The position numbers were made by a program, and so were the translations under genes. The notes under the pieces were generated by a model, which was given only the letters and a program-made list of their open reading frames with translations, was not told the DNA's origin and searched no databases. From Odobenus rosmarus divergens (Eukaryota; Chordata; Mammalia; Carnivora; Odobenidae), in the NCBI RefSeq assembly GCF_000321225.1, contig NW_004450303.1, positions 2,477,117-2,541,116 on the forward strand: a stretch of 64,000 bases of DNA. The letters run 5' to 3'. Of the stretch, positions 45,890 through 56,286 are shown piece by piece (the first letter of the stretch is position 1; each line of letters opens with the position of its first letter).

Positions 45890-46305
45890 TGAGCAGTGGA
45901 GTTACCTGAGCTGACTTCCGGGTTTACAAAGGTTACTCTGGCCACTGTGCCAAGAGCAGACCCTGGGTAAGGGGGAAGCAGGAGGGTCCAACGAAAAGGG
46001 GGTTGCCATCTGACATGCGAGAGGGGATAAAGGGGTTTTGGACAAAAGTAGCAGAAGAGGTGGTAACAAGTATTGTGACCTGGATGTATTTTGAAAGCAG
46101 AGCCAGCAGGACTTCCTGACAATTCCGATGTGGTTTGTGAAAGAAAGAGAGGAGCCAAGGATTAATAGGTGTTTGGCCTGCACATCTGGAAGGAAGGAGG
46201 TACCATCAATGAAGATGGGGAAGAATGGGGTGAAGCCAGTTTGGAGAAAGATCAAGAGGTCAGTTTTGGAAATGTTGAGCTTGGAGTGTCTGTTACACAT
46301 TGGTA
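45890..46305 (-). repeat. L2 internal fragment
   Basis: Antisense L2: 'ttactctggccactgtgcca', 'ggatgtattttgaaagcaga', 'aggacttcctgacaattccg', 'aagaaagagaggagccaagg', 'ggtcagttttggaaatgttg'. Open frames on both strands here (45844-46574) are by-products of this repeat. Confidence 0.75.
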
Positions 46306-46372
46306 TTTCCTTCGTTCCTTCCTTCGTTCGTTCCTTCTTTCCTCTCTGTCTCTGTCTCTGTCTCTCTTTCAC
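46306..46372. repeat. TTCC/TTCG and CTCTGT simple repeat
   Basis: A (CCTTCGTT)n-like block followed by (GTCTCT)n; low complexity. Confidence 0.85.
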
Positions 46373-46384
46373 CCCGCCCTTTTC

Positions 46385-46720
46385 CTGGGTAACAAATTAC
46401 TGGAAGTGGAGTGGATTCAAATTAACACCCACTTATTGTTTTTTAGGGCAGAAGGCAAGTGATGTATGGCTGGATTCTCTGTTCGGGGTTTCACAAGACC
46501 GCAGTCAAGGGGTTGGTAAGGCTGAGTTCTTGTCTGAAAGCCTTGGGGAGCAATCCACTTCTAGGCTCATTTAAGTTGTTGGCGGAATTCAGTTTCTTGT
46601 GGTGCTTGGACTGAGATCCCTGCTCCCTCACTCGCTGTCAGGTGGAAGCCACTCTCAGCAACTAGAGGCCACTGTAAAGTCTTTGCTCCATAGCCTTCAC
46701 CTTCAGCAATGGAAAATTTC
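46385..46720 (-). repeat. MaLR-like LTR fragment
   Basis: Reverse-oriented blocks 'gggtttcacaagaccgcagt', 'gagcaatccacttctaggct', 'gttggcggaattcagtttct' and 'ccactctcagcaactagagg' occur in the order of a common mammalian LTR. Exact subfamily uncertain. Confidence 0.6.
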
Positions 46721-47019
46721 CCTCATGTTGAATTCCTTTCATGCTTCAACTTTCTGACTTCTTTTTCTGAGACCAGCTGGAGAAAGCTATCATGTGACTG
46801 GGTCAGGCCCACCTGGATATCTCTCACCCCCCATCTTAAAAAATTTTTTTTCACAATTTACCTGAATTTTATTCTAAGTATCAAGAAACCCGAAGAGCTA
46901 TGTATAACAAATTATTACTAGAAAACATAAGTAACTGTTCAAAAAAGAACAGGCAATTCAATTAAAGTATAAGTAATAACAAATGCTTAGCCATCCTATA
47001 TTATTTCTGCCCTTTTCTG
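46721..47019. other. Unique DNA
   Basis: Nothing recognised. Confidence 0.35.
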
Positions 47020-48259
47020 AAAATATTATTTTATTAAAGTATTACTGACATATAACATCATATTAGTTTAAGATATACAGCATAATTATTTGATATTGGT
47101 GTACACTGAGAAATGATTAAAATAATAAGTCTGGTTATGATCATCACCATGAAGGGTTAGAAATTTTTTCTTTTTTTAACCTTAGGATGAGAATTTTCAA
47201 GATCTACTCTCTTAGCAACTTTCAAATATGCAATAAAATATTATTAGCTATAGCTACCAGGCTGTATATTATATCCCCATGACTTATGCATTTTATAACT
47301 GTGAATTTGTAGCTCTTGATCCCCTTCACCCATTTCACCCACCTCCTTACTCCCCCGCCATCCCCCAGCAACCACCAGGCTGTTCTCTGTTATCTATGAG
47401 TTCTTGTTTTGTTTTTTAGATTCCACACATAAGTGAAATCGTATGGTATTTGTCTTTCCCTGTCTTACTTAACTTCACTTAGCATAATACCCTCAAGGTC
47501 TATCCATGTTGTTGCAAATGACAAGATTTCATTCTTTTTGATGGCTGTGTAATATTCCATTGTTTATATATATATATATATATATATATCTCACATCCTT
47601 TTTATCCATTCACCTATTAGTGAACACTTAGGTTGTTTCTCTATCTTCGTTATTGTAAATAATGACGCACTATACATAGTGGTGTATCTATCTTTTCAAA
47701 TTAGTGTTTTTGTTTTCTTCAGATAAATACCCAGAAGTGGGATTGCTGAATCATATGGTAGTTCTGTTTGTTTTTTTTTTAAGATTTATTTATTTATGAG
47801 AAAGAGAGAGAGAGAGAGCATGAGTGGGAAGGGCAGAGAGAGAGGGAGAGAGAATCTCAAGCACACTCTGGGCTGAGTGTGGAGCCTGACATGGGGCTCG
47901 ATTTCATGACCTGAGCCAAAAGTCAGACGTTCAACCGACTGCACTACACAGGTGCCACAGTAGTTCTATTTTTAATTTTTTGAAGAAACTCCATACTGTT
48001 TTCCACAGTGGCTGTACCAATTTACATTCCCACCAAAAGTAAATGAGGGTTCTCTTTTCTCCACATTTTTGCCAATACATATTATTTCTAGGTTTTTTTT
48101 TCTTTGATAATAGCTATTCTAACAGGTGTGAGGTGATAGCTCATTGTGGTTTTGATTTGCATTTCCCTGATGATTAGTGATATTGAGCATCTTTTCATGT
48201 ACCTGTTCCTCATCTGTATGTCTTCTTTGGGAAAATGTCTATTTAAATCCTCTGCCCAT
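47020..48259 (-). mobile_element. LINE-1 3' end and distal ORF2
   Basis: Antisense L1 from the 3' UTR ('aaagtattactgacatataa') through 'gattccacacataagtgaaa', a (TA)n run at 47562-47588, and distal ORF2 to 'gtctatttaaatcctctgcc'. Split by a CAN-SINE at 47770-47959. Its 5' side ends exactly where the next L1 begins. Confidence 0.88.
47770..47959 (-). repeat. CAN-SINE inside L1
   Basis: Reverse-oriented older SINE. Duplication GTAGTTCTGTTT at 47758-47769 and GTAGTTCTATTT at 47960-47971, one mismatch. Confidence 0.93.
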
Positions 48260-48266
48260 ATTTTAT

Positions 48267-48515
48267 TTAATTAATTTATTTTTTTAAATTTTATTTTATT
48301 TTATTATGTTATGTTAGTCACCATACAGTACATCATTAGTTTTTGATGTAGTGCTCCATGATTCATTGTTTGTGCATAACACCCAGTGCTCCATGCAGAA
48401 CGTGCCCTCCTTAATACCCATCACCGGGCTGACCCATCCCCCAACCCTTTCCCCTCTAAAATCCTCAGTTTGTTTCTCAGAGTCCATAGTCTCTCATGGT
48501 TCATCTCATCCTCCA
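48267..48515 (-). mobile_element. Young 5'-truncated LINE-1 3' end
   Basis: Reverse form of the L1 3' UTR also seen in sense at 8981-9284: 'gttagtcaccatacagtaca', 'catgattcattgtttgtgca', 'cgtgccctccttaataccca', 'agtccatagtctctcatggt'. Short flank ATTTTAT at 48260-48266 and 48516-48522. Confidence 0.88.
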
Positions 48516-48522
48516 ATTTTAT

Positions 48523-48792
48523 GCAAAAGACTAAAAGATCAAATGCACAAGTGGATGAGTCAGCTTTAGATAGGGGCATAGAGTATCCTTCTATACTAGC
48601 TGGTGGGAAGCAGAATATTTGGTTACACACTGGGCCATAAACTATAGTTGTGTAGGTTGTGCTCTGCTCAATGTTGTCTGCCTGAGAGAGTGGGGGAGCT
48701 GAAATGCAGCCACACTGTGTACCTTGATGTGGGACCAAATCTACCCAGCAGAAGGAGCATGAAAGTATCATTTGGGATACATATACTCATAG
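48523..48792. other. Unclassified DNA
   Basis: Not L1, although the L1 on the left would be expected to continue here. Family not recognised; no gene. Confidence 0.35.
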
Positions 48793-49190
48793 ATGGTGTT
48801 ATAAGCTGAATCATGTGTCCCCCTCCAATCCCAAATTCATATGTTGAAAGCCTAATCCCAGTTCCTCAGAATGAGACTGTATTTGGAGATAGGGTCTTTA
48901 AAGAGGTAAGTAAGGTAAAATGAGGTCATAAAGGTGAGGCATTAATCCAATATGACTGATGTCCTTATAAGAAGAAGAGAAAAGCAACATCAAGGGTGTG
49001 TAGGCAAAAAGAAAAGAACATGTGAAGACACAGGGAGAAGGGAACCATCTGCAAGTCAAGGAGAAAGGCCTTGGACGAAACCAAAACTGTACACACCTGA
49101 TCATGAACTTCTAGCCTGCAGAAATGCAAGAAAATACATGTTTCTTGTTTAAACCATTTAGTCATGGCAGTCCCAGCAAACGAATTTAGG
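48793..49190 (+). repeat. MLT1-type MaLR LTR
   Basis: MLT1 order: 'ataagctgaatcatgtgtcc', 'ttcatatgttgaaagcctaa', 'agggtctttaaagaggtaag', 'atgactgatgtccttataag', 'tcatggcagtcccagcaaac'. Nearly full length. Confidence 0.92.
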
Positions 49191-49924
49191 TGGGTAGAGG
49201 TGGTGGCGGAAGTCTGTGGAAGTTCTTTTAGGATTGCTTCAGTTTTTCTCAGTCAGGTGTAATCTTTAAAATGTAGGCATAGAGATGTGGTCATTACAAT
49301 GACTACTATTTAAATTATTTTCTTCTTTTCATGGGTTTGTTTTGTTGTTTATTTGCTAGAATCTTACCATAGATACCTAGTTCATCAGTTTTGAGGCTTT
49401 CAGCATTTTCTCCAGCTGCTAGTGCAATAAGATAAGAAAAAGAAATTGGAGGCATAAGGAAGAATAAAACTGTCATTATTTGTGGATCGTTATTTATATA
49501 ATTACCAAAGAATATAAACAAATTTTTATTAAAGATAAGAAAAAATACACAAACTAATCAGACTGTTTAAAGAAAAAAAGCATAGGAATGATGAACATGG
49601 GATTTAGTGGGGAGGGAGGAGGTGGTAGAAGGGACTATGTGGCCGGATGTGAGTTGTTACCATGGCACTAGCTTATGTTTCGAGTGGTGATTTCATGAAT
49701 GTTTACTACATTATTAAAAATGCCAACTAAGTAATCAATCAACTAAATAAAGGTGGGCTAAGCCTGGACCAATGATGAATGTGTACTATGAATTAAAAAT
49801 GATAATTAATCAAATTTTATATTCCTTTGGCACAAAAAAATAAAATGTATCCATAATCACCATGTGTTTGGCAATGTGTTTGCAATTTATGAAATTGCTA
49901 GTTTATGCAATTTTCACACCCATT
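49191..49924. other. Unique AT-rich DNA
   Basis: No repeat or gene recognised. Confidence 0.4.
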
Positions 49925-50105
49925 CCTTGTCTCGATAATCATTTGAAATATCTCATTTGATTTTCAAGATGATTCTGTGAGGTAGAACTTTATCCTCATT
50001 TTCCAGTAAGGACAGGGATCTGGGAATATTAAATAAATGTCACATGGCTCACGGGTGGTATTACTAGAACTTGAAGTGTCCTCCGAAACTTCATGCCAAA
50101 TATCA
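49925..50105 (+). repeat. MIR
   Basis: MIR blocks 'attttcaagatgattctgtg', 'aactttatcctcattttcca' and 'gtcacatggctcacgggtgg'. Confidence 0.7.
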
Positions 50106-51630
50106 TGTCTAGCAATGTTTTCCAAATTGTTGAGTTGAAAGTCTAAGTCTAAAATCATTCACCGTATTTGGATGTTGTTTGATTTGCCTTGCTATCATCT
50201 TATACATTGCCTTTATCTTTCAGACAGATTCAGTGAATTCTTTTAACATTCATGTGTGTAAGAGGTGTCCATATGTTTGAAAATTAAAATAAACAGATCG
50301 ATGTAATTGAAACTTAACTGTTTGGATAGTGGAAGTGTACAGTTTTTAATTCTGATTCAATCCTTAGCCAATATTAGTTCCATTGTCTTATTATTCTACT
50401 AAAATCAAGGAATGCAAGTAGCCTCAAAAATGCAGACACTCCTCCCCTCCCCATAAGCTTGATAAAAGACTGACTAGAAACCAATTAACATGCATGGTGA
50501 TGTAAATGAGACTCGAAGTTTCTCTCACAGCAATTGAGGGTAGAGGGACCTTAAGATGACCATTTCATTAAGAAAGGCCTTCTCGCCAATACCTTTCATT
50601 TGCCCTATTTATTCTTTTATAATGTCAAGTTAAGGCAGATATTATTATTAAATTCAATTTAATATAGTGTATTTCACTTTTCTAGCTTCAAAATACTCAC
50701 CCAGAAGAGGCAGAAAGAAGTTAGAAACACGTATTCTTTACTATTTTTTGACTGGGGGCATTATTTTACTAATTTGTTCTTGCATTCAGTAAGACACTAA
50801 TTTTTCAATTTTAATTTCTAATTTTAAAGTTTAAAACTTTAATTTTAATTCAGTTTTTAATTTTTGATTTAATTTTTCAGTTTTACAAGAAATGTGCACT
50901 TCAAACCTATTTCTTCTGCAATTGGTTTTATTTGGAAGCTGTGGAGAATCATATACCTTTTTTATAGCAGTGTCTCTGCTCGGAGTGTGACTCTCTCCCC
51001 TGGAAAGCAGTGTTGTGTTCTGTTAACAGTATGTTGGTTCTAACTTGGTAAATAATGTCAAACAGCATCAAAAGTTCAATATGAAGATATAGCAGATGAA
51101 GCATGAATTCTTTCAAATTATATACTTTCCTGATCCTTTCACCAGAGTTTAACCTATTGAAATTTTGGAACTTACTCTAACTCTTTCATGACAGTAGGGT
51201 GTCATACTTTGATAAGCAGCTTTCCTGCACTGAATTACAAGCGAGAATGCCTTTCAAGCTACTTAATATTCAGGTACAGGATGAGACAGTGAACATGTCT
51301 GAGACAAGGAGTATTTCTGAAAATATCTTCAACAACTTATTTTATAATCAGAAAAAGCATGTGTTTTATGGATATGGTCATGTTAAGACACTCCAGTATC
51401 CTTCCTATATCTTTGAGATATTAAAACTTTTCTTCTAAAAGCATTTCAGTTTTCTAAATGGGTATATTTTACTAATACGGATACTAACATCTGCTTAAAT
51501 CACTTTAAGCAAAAATAATTGTGCATATTAGCACATGAAAAAAGATGAGAATGATTATAATTAACTTCTTAAACTGCAAATCATGAGACTCTCAACATTG
51601 CCAGGGATATACAATCTAGTATTCATTACA
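50106..51630. other. Unique AT-rich DNA
   Basis: No transposon or gene recognised in 1.5 kb. A stretch at about 50450-50680 is non-repetitive and mixed in composition; the stretch 50760-50880 is A/T low complexity. The open frame at 51199-51438 has no domain. Confidence 0.4.
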
Positions 51631-51871
51631 TACAGTTGATCCTTGAACAACACAGGGGCTGGGGTGCTAACCCCCCACGCAGTTGAAAAATCTGCATTTA
51701 ACTTTTGACTCCCCCCAAATTTAACCACTAACAGCCTACTGTTGGCCAGAAGCTTTATCAATGGCATAAACAGTTGATTAACACACACTTTTATGTTGTA
51801 TGAATTATATACTGTAATTTTACAATAAAGTAAGGTAGAGAAAAGAAAATGTTATTAAGAAAATTAAAAGA

Positions 51872-52038
51872 GGGGCGCCTGGGTGGCTCAGATGGTTAAG
51901 CGTCTGCCTTCGGCTCAGGTCATGGTCCCAGGGTCCTGGGATCGAGTCCCGCATCGGGCTCCCTGCTCCTTGGGAGCCTGCTTCTCCCTCTGCCTCCTTC
52001 TCTCTCTCTCATGAATAAATAAATAAAATCTTAAAAAA
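51872..52038 (+). repeat. CAN-SINE, first of a same-site pair
   Basis: Starts GGGGCGCCTGGGTGGCTCAG; has a short 3' half ending CATGAATAAATAAATAAAAT plus poly-A. Flanked by AAGAAAATTAAAAGA at 51857-51871 and 52039-52053. Its 3' sequence is nearer the dog-like tail form than that of its neighbour. Confidence 0.97.
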
Positions 52039-52053
52039 AAGAAAATTAAAAGA

Positions 52054-52251
52054 AGGAGCGCCTGGGTGGCTCAGTCGTTAAGCGTCTGCCTTCGGCTGGG
52101 GTCATGATCCCAGGGTCCTGGGATGGAGCTCCCCACTGGGCTCCTTGCTTGGTGGGAAGCCTGTTTCTCCCTCTCCTGCTCCCCCTGCTTGTGTTCCTGC
52201 TCTCTCTGTCTCTCTCTCTCTGTCAAATAAATAAATAAAATCTTAAAAAAG
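52054..52251 (+). repeat. CAN-SINE, second of a same-site pair
   Basis: Begins AGGAGCGCCTGGGTGGCTCA and has the long CT-rich 3' form ending CAAATAAATAAATAAAATCT and poly-A. Flanked by the target copy at 52039-52053 and a third, slightly altered copy (AAGAAAATTAAAG) at 52252-52264. Confidence 0.97.
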
Positions 52252-52539
52252 AAGAAAATTAAAGGAAGAGAAAATACATTTACTGTACTGTACTGTACTT
52301 ATTAAAAACAAAATCTGTGTATAATTAGACCTGTGCAGTTCAAACCCTTGTTGTTCGAGAGTCAACTGTACTTAAATTGGAAAACTTTTACTTGAAAAAA
52401 ATATATTGTTAAGACAATACAATTCCCAAAACAAAAACACACACACACACACAAAAAAAAAACAAAAAAGGAACAAAGAAAGAAAATACAGTTCCATCAT
52501 GGACTGGCTTTTTTCTTCCTACTTGTGATATTCCAGCTC

Positions 52540-52870
52540 CCTGCCCCGCATCCAACTTCTCTTCCTTACCTATCCAAAACTCAAAAGTCCTTTAAGATTT
52601 ATCTCAAATTGCTACCCAGTGAAGCCTGACTTGTGAACTCCAGCCTTGGTCCAACTCTGCTTCCTGAGCAGTGATGCACTTAGTCGCTGTATCATTGATT
52701 TAGACACAATTATTGTAGAACTGATTACATGCTGCTTCATGCAGTGTTACATACCATTTAAAAATTTTCAGTGCAGTAATTGTTCTCTCTCCAGTAAGTT
52801 TCTAAGATGTGGAAGACAGGTGGGTCATACCTTCTGTTCTGGGTGCAATACTTTTTTTGTTGAACAAAAC
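52540..52870 (+). repeat. L2 3' end
   Basis: Sense L2: 'caaaagtcctttaagattta', 'gtgaagcctgacttgtgaac', 'taagtttctaagatgtggaa'. It meets an antisense L2 immediately downstream. Confidence 0.7.
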
Positions 52871-52879
52871 ATTTTATTC

Positions 52880-53530
52880 ATTTATTCAACTGTCACTTCT
52901 CCAGTGCTCACTATGAGCCAGGGACTTTGCTAAGTACTGGCATACAAGGATTTGCTATTTATTAATTTAACACATTTTTCAGTGTCTAACATCTGCTGGG
53001 TTCTTGAGATATAGGTATAAAGTAAATTAAATTTCTAATTTTGTGTACCTTCCATCTTAGTAGGGGGGGGCAGACAATAAAGAAATAAATAACCTATATG
53101 TATTATCAAGTAGTGATAAGGGCAACGAAGAAAACGAAACAAGGTAATGTGAGAGGGAGTGATAGAGTGTGAAGTGTGGGGGTAGTTGAATGAAGATGGT
53201 GAAGAAGATTCTCTCTGAGAGATGGCATTGGAACAGGGACCTGAGTGAAGTGAGGGGGTGAGCTAAGCAAATGTCTGACAGGAGAGAGTTCTTGGCCAAG
53301 GGAAGAACAAGTTCAAGTGCCCAGGATGGAGGTGCTCTTGGCATGTCCCGGGGCAGTGAGAAGGTAAACTGGCTGGAAGGCCCTAAGTGACAGGGAGGGC
53401 TCCCTTGGAGGTGAAGACAGAGAGCAGGCAGGGCCAGCTCAGAAAGGGCTCTAAAGGATTTGATTCTATATGCGGTGGAAAGATGTTGGAGGTTTTAAGT
53501 AGGACACTGATATGGTCTGATTTATGATGC
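52880..53530 (-). repeat. L2, antisense
   Basis: Reverse L2 starting with 'tcatttattcaactgtcact' and 'ccagtgctcactatgagcca', then 'gacaataaagaaataaataa', 'gaacagggacctgagtgaag' and 'ggaggttttaagtaggacac'. Open frame 53057-53344 lies in it. Confidence 0.85.
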
Positions 53531-53689
53531 ATAAGACAAATGAAAAAGATCTTGGAACTGCTCTAAAACTTAAAATCTATTATTCAAATTTCTACTATAC
53601 AAACATTCATAGGCATTCTTATTAAACTATGGAATTAAAAAAATAAATTTACTAACAATTAAAATATTCCCTCTATGTGTATGGTCTAC

Positions 53690-53691
<2 letters not shown>

Positions 53692-53728
<37 letters not shown>
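53692..53728. repeat. GT microsatellite
   Basis: Uninterrupted (GT)n of about 18 units. Confidence 0.95.
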
Positions 53729-53731
<3 letters not shown>

Positions 53732-53967
53732 GGTAATGTAAGAAGAGGCAAATAGCAAATTTCAGTGGAAAATTATAACCTCAAAAGCTATAAAGATGAA
53801 GAATGTAGCATTTATAAACTGAAAACTCAAATCCAAGAAATGTAGTTTATTCATCTGAGAAACAAAAGTGGTGGCTTTTGTTATTTTTTTACTTCCATAT
53901 TTTTGTATCTCAGAATACCAAGGTATGACTTAATATTTTGTGCAAGAATATAAATTACTGTTATTTG

Positions 53968-54180
53968 TTAATTTTTATTTTATTTATTTGAGAGAGAGAG
54001 AGTGAGCAAGAGGAAGAGAGCATGAGGTAGGGAGAGGCAGAGGCAGAGGGAGAAGCAGAACCCCCGCACTGGGAGCCTGACATGGGGCTGGGGCCCGACA
54101 TGGGGCTTGATCCCAAGACTCTGGAATCATGACTTGAGCCAAAGGCAGACGCTTAACCGCCTGAGCCACCCAGGCGCCCC
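53968..54180 (-). repeat. CAN-SINE with exact 17-bp target duplication
   Basis: Reverse-oriented SINE with a small internal duplication ('gacatggggctggggcccgacatgggg' region at 54079-54107). The flank TAAATTACTGTTATTTG at 53951-53967 and 54181-54197 is exact. Confidence 0.97.
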
Positions 54181-54454
54181 TAAATTACTGTTATTTGACT
54201 TGTAAGTCCCAAAGAATATTTGGGACACATATTTACAGCACATGTTTGCTTCAAACAAGGCATAGTGATTGGTTGTAAAGTGGATCCAAAGAAATAGAAA
54301 CATAATTATATGATCTTAAGGGATTAAATAATCAAAGATCCTTTTTTTTTTTTTTTCCTGTCCCTAGATGAGATTCTAGCACTGTAACTAAGGGATCTGG
54401 TTTGTAATACTAATTTTGATGCTAATGTGATAGGTGACTTTGAGCAAGACTACA

Positions 54455-54550
54455 ACGGTGGTTAACAGCTAATGCTAATTGAGTGCTCATTCTGTGTCAG
54501 GCACTCTGTGAACCATGAACCATGTGCTTTATGCTGGTGTTTTCTTGCCA
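54455..54550 (+). repeat. MIR 5' half
   Basis: MIR 5' part: 'gctaatgctaattgagtgct', 'tgtgtcaggcactctgtgaa', 'catgtgctttatgct'. The 3' half seems to be at 54895. Confidence 0.7.
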
Positions 54551-54894
54551 GAGTTCAGAACCAAAGGAGAGATACAACAAAACTTCATTAGTCTAATGAA
54601 GCTATTATCAGACCGTGTGGCAACAACAGGTTTCCAAATACTGAGCCCTGGGATAAGATAGATTTCTGTGTGCAGTCTTGGGCCATGTTGGTGGACTGTG
54701 ACTTTCCACCGAAGGGCATCCTGAGATGTGTAGAACAGAGCAAAAATTAAGTCTTCTGTGGGTAGTTAATTGTAGGAAAAAGGACAGCAAGGATCTGGGC
54801 TACACCATTCTACCCCTTTTTCCAAAATCATAGTCAGATGTATTTAAGGAAATTCCCTCTTCATTGAAGTTATGTGAATGGAGAAGAACTTTTT
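54551..54894. other. Unidentified segment between two MIR halves
   Basis: About 340 bp with no recognised family lies exactly between complementary MIR halves, so it may be an old insertion. No terminal repeats that I can prove. Confidence 0.4.
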
Positions 54895-55090
54895 TTCCTG
54901 GTAATGAATCTCATTTAATTCTCACAGAAACCCTATAAAATAAGTATTATTATCACAGAAACAAAGGCACAGAGAAGAGAAGTGAAGCTCATTGGCAGTG
55001 TCCCACCATGAGGCCGCGGTGGAGACATCCTTGAACCCAGGCAGTCTGGCCCCAGACTTCACATTCTCACCCACATGCCCTCCTGCTTCT
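54895..55090 (+). repeat. MIR 3' half
   Basis: MIR from 'ctcatttaattctcacagaa' through 'cacagaaacaaaggcacaga' to 'ccttgaacccaggcagtctg' and a pyrimidine-rich end. Confidence 0.85.
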
Positions 55091-55097
55091 CTAATCT

Positions 55098-55195
55098 TTT
55101 TGAGCTGAACTTTCTTATCTGAAAAATGACAGGGTTAGGCTAGAAAAATCTCTAAAAATTCCTTTCGACTTTAAAATGCTTTAATATGTCTTTTG
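55098..55195 (-). repeat. MIR-family fragment
   Basis: Reverse-oriented 'tttcttatctgaaaaatgac' and 'ctctaaaaattcctttcgac' blocks typical of MIR-class SINE ends. Confidence 0.55.
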
Positions 55196-56045
55196 GTTTA
55201 TTGCAGAAATATCTGGGTGTGTGAAATATTTGAAAACTCCTCAGGCAAGGGATAATGTGGAACAATATTTCGTACACCTTAAAACGTTATTTTGATGAAA
55301 AGCCACAGTAGGTAATTGTAACCCAATTCTCTTTTCAATGTGGAAAACTTAACAGTTTAAAAAGGAACAGACAGATGGAATTTTGCTAACACGTCCAAGA
55401 AGGAAATATGATTTCACATGCATATTATATGCAAGTTTATGAATGCAGTCATAGCGTCTGGAACCTAAGTAGGAAACTATGATGAAAATCAGTGAAGTAA
55501 AATATCAAAATAAAACATTGCATGACAACTCCTAATGGGTAGCAATGCTGGCGCCTTTAATAAAACCACTTGGGAGTATTAACGTGAGACATAAGTGGCT
55601 GAAGGGTTCTGAATTTCCCTGGTGATATTCATGTATCAAAATGAATGTTAGCTGGCTATAATTCAAGCGGTGACATGCTTAGCATGCCACGCTGTTGAGA
55701 TGCCCAAGTTGTGATCACGGAGAGTAAATTGCAACATTTTACTTTGTGTCAAAATTAAGTAGACAACTTTGCTCCTAATTTCCTAAGAACTTGTTTGGAG
55801 CAAAGATTTAGGATTATAATCTCAACTAAGGATTGAAGGTGCGATTGAGGTAACACAATCACCATTGTATATTTGAGAGGATAGAGGCATTATCAGCATG
55901 TTTCCAGTGAAACTGCTTTCAGTGTCTTCCGGGCAGCCGAGAAGTTACTCACATTTGAATACGTTCCGGGCATTTTGGAACAATATTTTTAATTGAAGAT
56001 TTTTAAAAATCCCTTTAAAATAATATGCTTTTTAAAAATGGCTTC
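55196..56045. other. Unique DNA, possible conserved non-coding segment
   Basis: No transposon seen. The stretch 55440-55990 is non-repetitive and of mixed composition without long A/T runs, unlike most of the window. No coding pattern. Confidence 0.35.
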
Positions 56046-56062
56046 AAACCAATATAAGTTCT

Positions 56063-56269
56063 TTTTTTTTTAATAAAGAGTTTATTTATTTAGAAAGAGA
56101 GAGCACATGCATGAGCAGGAGGAGGGGCAGAGGGAGAAGGAGAGAATCTCAAACAGACTCCCTGCTGAGGTGGGACCCTGCTGCTGGCTTGATCCCAGGA
56201 CCCTGAGATCGTGACCTGAGCCAAAATCAGTGGTCAGATGCTTAATCTACTGAGCCACCTAAGTGCCCC
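56063..56269 (-). repeat. CAN-SINE with exact target duplication
   Basis: Reverse-oriented older SINE. AAACCAATATAAGTTCT at 56046-56062 and 56270-56286 is exact. Confidence 0.96.
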
Positions 56270-56286
56270 AAACCAATATAAGTTCT

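Larger units (their letters stand above)
51633..52368 (-). mobile_element. Nearly complete MER2-like Tigger element carrying two SINEs
   Basis: Inverted ends CAGTTGATCCTTGAACAACA (51633) and GTTGTTCGAGAGTCAACTG (ending 52368) are bounded by TA at 51631-51632 and 52369-52370, the target duplication of TcMar/pogo-type transposons. Without the two SINEs the element is about 350 bp, too short to encode transposase. Orientation is opposite to the copy at 32487-33318. Confidence 0.93.

Noticed and set aside
45844..46574. Overlapping 104-156 codon frames on both strands
   Set aside because: They lie in L2 and simple repeat sequence; the Arg/Gln-rich start is translated (TTCC)n/(CTCTGT)n.
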